Source of the DNA: an uncultured Dehalococcoidia bacterium
GTDB lineage: Bacteria > Chloroflexota > Dehalococcoidia > Tepidiformales > Tepidiformaceae
Direction of reading: 5' to 3'
DNA length: 10,283 nucleotides
NCBI GenBank assembly: GCA_937954195.1
Contig: CALFYR010000355.1
Span: 1 to 10,283 of the forward strand
In this document: positions 6,649 to 10,283 of the stretch, in pieces
Layout: each line of letters starts with the position of its first letter
Numbering within the stretch: position 1 is the first letter of the stretch
Position numbers and translations under genes: made by a program
The notes under the pieces: generated by a model
The model's database searches: none
Seen by the model: only the letters and a program-made list of their open reading frames with translations
Told to the model about the DNA's origin: nothing

Positions 6649-7815
6649 CTACCCGGCCAGTGCCCGGAGTTTCGCCACAATGCCCGGCAGCACGTCCAGC
6701 ACCCGGTCGATGTCCTCATGCGTCGTCGCCTTCCCGACCGTGAGCCGCAGCGAAGCATGCGCCAGGTCCGGGTCGATCCCCATCGCCGTCAGCACGTGCG
6801 ACGGTTCAAGCGCTCCCGTGGTGCAGGCGCTCCCCGAACTCGCGGCGATCTCCGCCATGTCGAGCGCAAGCAACACGCTCTCACCCTCCACGTTCCGAAA
6901 GCAGCAGCTAAAGCTGTTCGAAAGCCGCTTCGCCGGGTCCGTCGGACCCGTAATCACCGTGTCCGGGATGCGCTCAGGGAGTCCGTAGAGCAAGCGGTCG
7001 CGCACCTCGCGAGCGTGGTTGTTCCGCTCGGCCGCCTCGGCCCAGGCGAGTTCCATCGCTTTCGCCATCCCCGCTATCCCGGCGACGTTCTCCGTCCCCG
7101 CCCTTCGCTCCTTCTCCTGGCTTCCGCCAAGCAGCATCGGCTGCCACGGGGTCCGGTTCTTCACGTACAGCACCCCGACACCCTTCGGGCCGTACAGTTT
7201 GTGTCCGGCAAGGCTGAGCAAGTCGACGCCCAGCTTCGAAGGCGTGATGTCGAGGGAGCCGGCGGCCTGGACGGCATCCGTGTGGACCACCACCTTCGGG
7301 TTCCGCTCCTTCGCGATTCGCGCGACCTCCGCGATCGGCTGAATCGTCCCCACCTCGTTGTTCGCGGCCATCACGCTCACCACCGTCGTCTCCGGCGTGA
7401 CCGCCGCCGCCAGCGCTTCCAGGTCCACCACCCCCTCGCCATCCACCGGCAGGTACGTCGCGGCAAACCCCTCGCGCTCGAGCTGCTCCACGGCATGCAG
7501 CACCGCGTGGTGCTCGATCTGGGTGGTGACAATGTGGCTCCCTCGGCCGCGCTCCCGCTGGGCGTACGCCGCGCCCCGAATCGCCGCGTTATCCGATTCG
7601 GTACCCCCGCTCGTGAACACGATCTCCTTCGGCGTCGCGCCCAGCAGGTCCGCCACCGTCTTCCGTGCGGCATCCAGGGCCCGCCTCGCCTCCTGCCCCT
7701 CCAGGTAGATGCTGGAGGGGTTCCCCCAGAACGTCGTAAGCATCGGGATCATCGCCTCGATCACGCGCGGATCGGGCGGTGTCGTCGCCGCGTGGTCCAG
7801 GTAAATCCGTGTCAT
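6649..7815 (-). CDS. iscS: Cysteine desulfurase (NifS/IscS type, PLP-dependent)
   Basis: A 388-residue enzyme that removes sulfur from cysteine as an enzyme-bound persulfide for Fe-S clusters or tRNA thiolation. Motifs follow the class I family: YLDHAATTP at the start, TSGGTESDN (68-76), H102 in EHHAVLH stacking on the cofactor, ANNEVG (151-156), D180 in HTDAVQA, the PLP-binding K206 in SLAGHKLYGPKG, RAGTEN (238-243), and the persulfide-forming C331 in SSGSACTTG. Length and the C331 loop fit IscS/NifS rather than SufS. ATG 7815-7813 is the only sensible start, though the nearest strong SD (GGAGGT) is about 16 bases away, farther than usual. No iscU, iscR or mnmA gene is next to it, so the sulfur acceptor is unknown. 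It is divergent from nusA and leads the leftward unit with the hydrolase and TetR genes. Its promoter is not clear; TTGACG on the reverse strand of 7900-7905 is a possible -35 with a poor -10. Confidence 0.94.
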   Translation of the reverse strand: MTRIYLDHAATTPPDPRVIEAMIPMLTTFWGNPSSIYLEGQEARRALDAARKTVADLLGATPKEIVFTSGGTESDNAAIRGAAYAQRERGRGSHIVTTQIEHHAVLHAVEQLEREGFAATYLPVDGEGVVDLEALAAAVTPETTVVSVMAANNEVGTIQPIAEVARIAKERNPKVVVHTDAVQAAGSLDITPSKLGVDLLSLAGHKLYGPKGVGVLYVKNRTPWQPMLLGGSQEKERRAGTENVAGIAGMAKAMELAWAEAAERNNHAREVRDRLLYGLPERIPDTVITGPTDPAKRLSNSFSCCFRNVEGESVLLALDMAEIAASSGSACTTGALEPSHVLTAMGIDPDLAHASLRLTVGKATTHEDIDRVLDVLPGIVAKLRALAG

Positions 7816-7888
7816 TGCGTCAAGCGTAGCTACCTCCGAGACGCCTTACCAGCGAATCACCACGACCGGATGCGCGCTTGCATGGGAG

Positions 7889-7897
7889 TGCTATACT
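7889..7897 (+). promoter_or_regulatory. Extended -10 promoter for nusA operon
   Basis: TGCTATACT supplies an extended -10 (TG, one base, then TATACT at 7892-7897). No good -35 is seen 17 bases upstream, which fits an extended -10 type. Transcription would start near 7904, giving a leader of about 65 bases before nusA. It lies in the 153-base divergent gap with the cysteine desulfurase gene. Confidence 0.5.
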
Positions 7898-7922
7898 GCC
7901 GTCAAGGCAATTCCATTTCAGG

Positions 7923-7946
7923 AGTGGGCTCTCAGCCCACTTTTTT
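7923..7946 (+). terminator. Intrinsic-terminator-like hairpin in the nusA leader
   Basis: AGTGGGCT (7923-7930), loop CTC, and AGCCCACT (7934-7941) form a perfect 8-base-pair stem followed immediately by six Ts (7941-7946, the first T also closing the stem). This is a classic intrinsic terminator pointing right, 22 bases before the nusA start codon. No rightward gene lies upstream for almost 2.9 kb, so it is best read as an attenuator in the nusA leader. I saw no clear competing antiterminator fold; TGGG at 7949-7952 could pair weakly with the 3' arm. Confidence 0.7.
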
Positions 7947-7968
7947 GTTGGGACCTTTCTTTCGAACT

Positions 7969-9486
7969 ATGAAGAACGAACTGCTGCTCGCACTTAGCGC
8001 CCTCGCCGCCGAAAAGAACCTCCCACGCGAGATCGTTTTCGAAGCGGTTGAGGCTGCCCTCACCTCCGCCTTCCGCCGCGAAGGCGAAAACGCGCCCAAC
8101 ATCAACGTAAAAATCGATACCAATACCGGCGACATCCGAGCCTACCGCCAGATGGTCGTCACCGAAGAAGTGGAAGAACCCGCCGTCGAAATGACCGTCG
8201 ACGACGCGAAGCGCTGGAAGCCCGACGTGCGCGTCGGCGACGTCCTCGATTTCGAAGAGCAGATCCCGGCCAACGCCGGCCGCATCGCCGCCCAGACCGC
8301 CAAGCAGGTCGTCCTCCAGCGCCTCCGCGAAGCCGAGCGCGACGCCGTGTACGAGGAGTACATCGGCAAGGAAGGCGAACTCCTGGTCGGCACCGTCCAG
8401 CGCGTCGAATCCCGCCAGATGATCGTCGAGCTCGGCCGCGGCACCGAGGCGGTGCTCCCGTTCAGCGAGCAGGTCCGCAACGAACACCTCCGCCCCGGCC
8501 AGCGCGTCAAAGTGCTGGTGCTGGAGGTCCTGAAGGCCGTAAAAGGTCCGCAGATCGTTGTCTCCCGCGGTCACCGCAATCTCCTCCGCCGCCTTTTCGA
8601 AATGGAAGTCCCGGAGATCAAGAGCGGCACCGTCGAAATCAAGAGCATCGCCCGCGAAGGTGGCCACCGCAGCAAGGTCGCCGTCCACGCCCGCAATGCC
8701 GCTATCGACCCCATCGGCGCGTGCGTTGGCATGCGCGGCAGCCGCATTCAGAACGTCGTGAACGAACTGAACGGCGAACGCATCGACGTCATCAAGTGGG
8801 ACCCCGATCCCGGGAACTTCGTTTCCAATGCGCTCAGCCCGGCCCAGGTCATCGAAGTCGAAATCGACCAGGATGAACACCTCGCCACCGTTGTGGTCCC
8901 GGACCGCATGCTGTCACTCGCCATCGGCAAGGAGGGCCAGAACGCCCGCCTCGCCGCCAAGCTGACCGGCTGGCGTATCAACATTCATAGCCAGACTTCG
9001 AAGGACAAGGCAGCCGAAGGCGAACCCGAGCAGCCGCTCGAATTCGCTCCGTTCCAGCCCGGCGAAGAACCCGACATCGATATCATCGAAGACGAAGTCA
9101 TCGAAGAACCGATGCCAGTCGAGATCGAACCGGCGCCGCAGCCCGAGGTCGCGCGTCCGGCAGCCTCCACCGCCCCGGCCACCGTCGAGGAAGAGGAGGA
9201 AATCTCCTTCGCCTCCATCGTCGAGCGCATGGAAGTGCCCGACCGCGAAGAGCGCGAGTCCGAGGACTACGGCGAAGAAGACGACGAGGAGTACGAGATT
9301 CCCACGGCCGTCGTGCCCGAAACGAAGCCCTCCGGCATCCGCTTCGCGGAGGACGTCCTCCCGCGTCGCCCGGACGAAGAGGAGGAGGCCAAGAAGCCGG
9401 CGCCTCGCAAGCAGCGCCGTCCTTCCCGCTTCGAAGAAGAAGACGACGAGATGGACGACATCGAATACTCCGGACGAATTCACTAG
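7969..9486 (+). CDS. nusA: Transcription termination/antitermination factor NusA
   Basis: A 505-residue NusA, the RNA-polymerase-bound factor that promotes pausing, intrinsic termination and antitermination. Domains in order: N-terminal polymerase-binding domain (1 to about 130), S1 domain (about 135-200, [15 protein letters not shown]), KH1 with [11 protein letters not shown] (250-260), and KH2 with [12 protein letters not shown] (319-330). Many non-proteobacterial NusA proteins stop near here; this one continues for about 160 residues (345-505) with a very acidic, proline-rich and probably disordered tail, interrupted by a basic patch at 475-488. No E. coli-type AR repeats are recognisable. 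ATG 7969 gives the conserved start MKNELLLAL; the frame is open far upstream only because it runs antisense to the cysteine desulfurase gene. No strong Shine-Dalgarno precedes it. It heads nusA-ylxR-infB, and rimP, the usual upstream neighbour, is absent from that position. Confidence 0.96.
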   Translation: MKNELLLALSALAAEKNLPREIVFEAVEAALTSAFRREGENAPNINVKIDTNTGDIRAYRQMVVTEEVEEPAVEMTVDDAKRWKPDVRVGDVLDFEEQIPANAGRIAAQTAKQVVLQRLREAERDAVYEEYIGKEGELLVGTVQRVESRQMIVELGRGTEAVLPFSEQVRNEHLRPGQRVKVLVLEVLKAVKGPQIVVSRGHRNLLRRLFEMEVPEIKSGTVEIKSIAREGGHRSKVAVHARNAAIDPIGACVGMRGSRIQNVVNELNGERIDVIKWDPDPGNFVSNALSPAQVIEVEIDQDEHLATVVVPDRMLSLAIGKEGQNARLAAKLTGWRINIHSQTSKDKAAEGEPEQPLEFAPFQPGEEPDIDIIEDEVIEEPMPVEIEPAPQPEVARPAASTAPATVEEEEEISFASIVERMEVPDREERESEDYGEEDDEEYEIPTAVVPETKPSGIRFAEDVLPRRPDEEEEAKKPAPRKQRRPSRFEEEDDEMDDIEYSGRIH

Positions 9487-9501
9487 TGGAGGGCAGGCTC
9501 T

Positions 9502-9801
9502 ATCCCCGGCGCGCTCGCACGGAAGGTTCCACAGCGCACCTGCATCGGTTGTAGAACCGGCCAGGGCAAGCGTCAGCTTGTCCGGATAGTCCGAACCCCC
9601 GAACACCGCATCGTTATCGACCCAACTGGCAAAGCCAACGGAAGGGGTGCCTACCTGCACCCCCTTCGCCCGTGTTGGGAGAAAGCGCTCAAAGGCGCTA
9701 CCATGAAGAACGCACTCAAAGTGACCCCGGTTCCGGACGACGTGGAGGCTCTGCGTGCCTTCGGCGCGACCTTGCCGGCCGAAGAAAGCGAAGTGTTATG
9801 A
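9502..9801 (+). CDS. ylxR: YlxR family RNA-binding protein (RnpM), start codon uncertain
   Basis: A small RNA-binding protein of the YlxR family, recently reported in Bacillus as a modulator of RNase P (RnpM). The family core is plain: [11 protein letters not shown], then GRGAYLHP and a downstream Cys and Lys ([10 protein letters not shown]). It sits between nusA and infB as in most bacteria and ends at TGA 9799-9801, overlapping the infB ATG. The frame is the same as nusA, separated by the TAG at 9484-9486, and contains no ATG, GTG or TTG before the conserved motif. The given start is ATC 9502, chosen because GGAGG (9488-9492) stands nine bases before it. Alternatives are GTG 9486 with a one-base shift at the CCCC run 9504-9507, readthrough of the nusA TAG, or a sequence error. 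From ATC the product is 99 residues, normal for the family. Confidence 0.82.
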   Translation: MPGALARKVPQRTCIGCRTGQGKRQLVRIVRTPEHRIVIDPTGKANGRGAYLHPLRPCWEKALKGATMKNALKVTPVPDDVEALRAFGATLPAEESEVL

Positions 9802-10283
9802 CAGCTAAACCCTCTTCCAGTACCGCGGTCCGTATCCCGGCCGCACTTACCGTCAAAGAACTTGGCGATCTCCTCGGCGTCTCGCCCATCGAGGTCATCA
9901 AGCGGCTAATGACCAACGGAGTCATGGCCGCGATGACCCAATCGATCGACTACGAAACCGCCGCCATCGTCGCCGTCGAACTCGGCTTCGACCCTGAAGA
10001 AGAGACCGCGCCCGAACCGACCGCCATGGCACCGGTCATCGAGGAAGAGGAAGAGACTCCCGATGATCCCGCTTCGCTCAAGCCGCGCCCTCCCGTCGTA
10101 ACCATTCTCGGCCACGTCGACCACGGCAAAACCAGCCTCCTGGACGCCATCCGCAAGACGAAAGTCGCCGCGGGCGAAGCCGGCGGCATTACGCAGCACA
10201 TCGCCGCCTATCAGATCGAACGCGAAGGCAAGAAGATCACCTTCATGCGTCATCACGTTGATGCCGGTCTGGCCGAGCACACG
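9798..10283 (+). CDS. infB: Translation initiation factor IF-2, N-terminal part (3' end cut)
   Basis: The first 162 codons of IF-2, the GTPase that places initiator tRNA on the small ribosomal subunit. An IF2N domain (about 13-63, [22 protein letters not shown]) is followed by a short acidic linker and the G domain: P-loop GHVDHGKT at 105-112 and switch [13 protein letters not shown] at 129-140. The region before the G domain is only about 100 residues, far shorter than in E. coli, as in many deep-branching bacteria. After KKITF (145-149) the invariant G3 motif (DTPGH) should follow, but the last 13 codons read [13 protein letters not shown] and fit no IF-2, so bases 10245-10283 are suspect. 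ATG 9798-9800 overlaps the ylxR stop (ATGA), implying translational coupling. No strong SD is seen. Confidence 0.93.
   Translation, partial: MTAKPSSSTAVRIPAALTVKELGDLLGVSPIEVIKRLMTNGVMAAMTQSIDYETAAIVAVELGFDPEEETAPEPTAMAPVIEEEEETPDDPASLKPRPPVVTILGHVDHGKTSLLDAIRKTKVAAGEAGGITQHIAAYQIEREGKKITFMRHHVDAGLAEHT

Noticed and set aside
6601..7968. Open frame extending nusA upstream by about 456 codons
   Set aside because: It runs antisense to the well-supported cysteine desulfurase, is very Arg/His-rich, and crosses the nusA promoter and leader hairpin; the conserved NusA start is ATG 7969.
7882..7968. In-frame ATG 7882 as an earlier nusA start or leader peptide
   Set aside because: The -10 element lies inside it, no Shine-Dalgarno precedes it, and the added residues do not resemble any NusA N terminus.
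7918..8880. 320-codon open frame opposite nusA
   Set aside because: Low-complexity Asp/Phe/Gly-rich antisense translation of the GAA/GTC-rich nusA sequence; no start signals or motifs.
9180..9450. Repeat-like GAAGAAGAG tracts
   Set aside because: They encode acidic runs in the NusA tail and have no regular unit or spacing, so they are not a DNA repeat or CRISPR array.

Overview
The window is GC-rich bacterial DNA. The base composition, the codon use (heavy use of C-ending codons plus GAA and GAT) and the divergent two-subunit acyl-CoA synthetase suggest Chloroflexota, possibly the Dehalococcoidia side. That placement is an inference from protein style and was not tested. There is no tRNA, rRNA, CRISPR array or insertion sequence, and no gene-free stretch exceeds 160 bases.

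Layout: (1) 1-668, plus: 3' end of topA (DNA topoisomerase I, zinc-ribbon tail). (2) 758-1195, plus: a small AhpD/carboxymuconolactone-decarboxylase-family protein with the complete E-C-C-H catalytic set. (3) 1203-2744, minus: a GMC flavin oxidoreductase, convergent with the previous gene across 7 bases. (4) 2853-3551 and 3610-5028, plus: beta (ATP-grasp) and alpha (CoA-ligase) subunits of an ADP-forming acyl-CoA synthetase, divergent from the GMC gene across a 108-base promoter region. (5) 7815 to 5044, minus: cysteine desulfurase, alpha/beta hydrolase and TetR regulator, all read leftward. (6) 7969-10283, plus: nusA, ylxR and infB (cut by the window end), the classic transcription/translation operon, here without rimP directly upstream.

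The housekeeping ends (topA; nusA-ylxR-infB) flank a metabolic middle. A hydrolase, an alcohol or aldehyde oxidase/dehydrogenase and an acyl-CoA synthetase could together take an ester or alcohol to an acyl-CoA, but no substrate can be read from the sequence.

The points most worth a second look are at the right end. The ylxR reading frame has no ATG, GTG or TTG before its conserved Cys motif: it has a good Shine-Dalgarno followed by ATC, an in-frame TAG separating it from nusA, and a CCC-C slip site downstream of an out-of-frame GTG. The nusA leader carries an intrinsic-terminator-like hairpin with six Ts between a plausible promoter and the start codon. The last 39 bases break the otherwise perfect IF2 G-domain exactly where the invariant G3 motif should be, which looks like a chimeric or misassembled sequence end.
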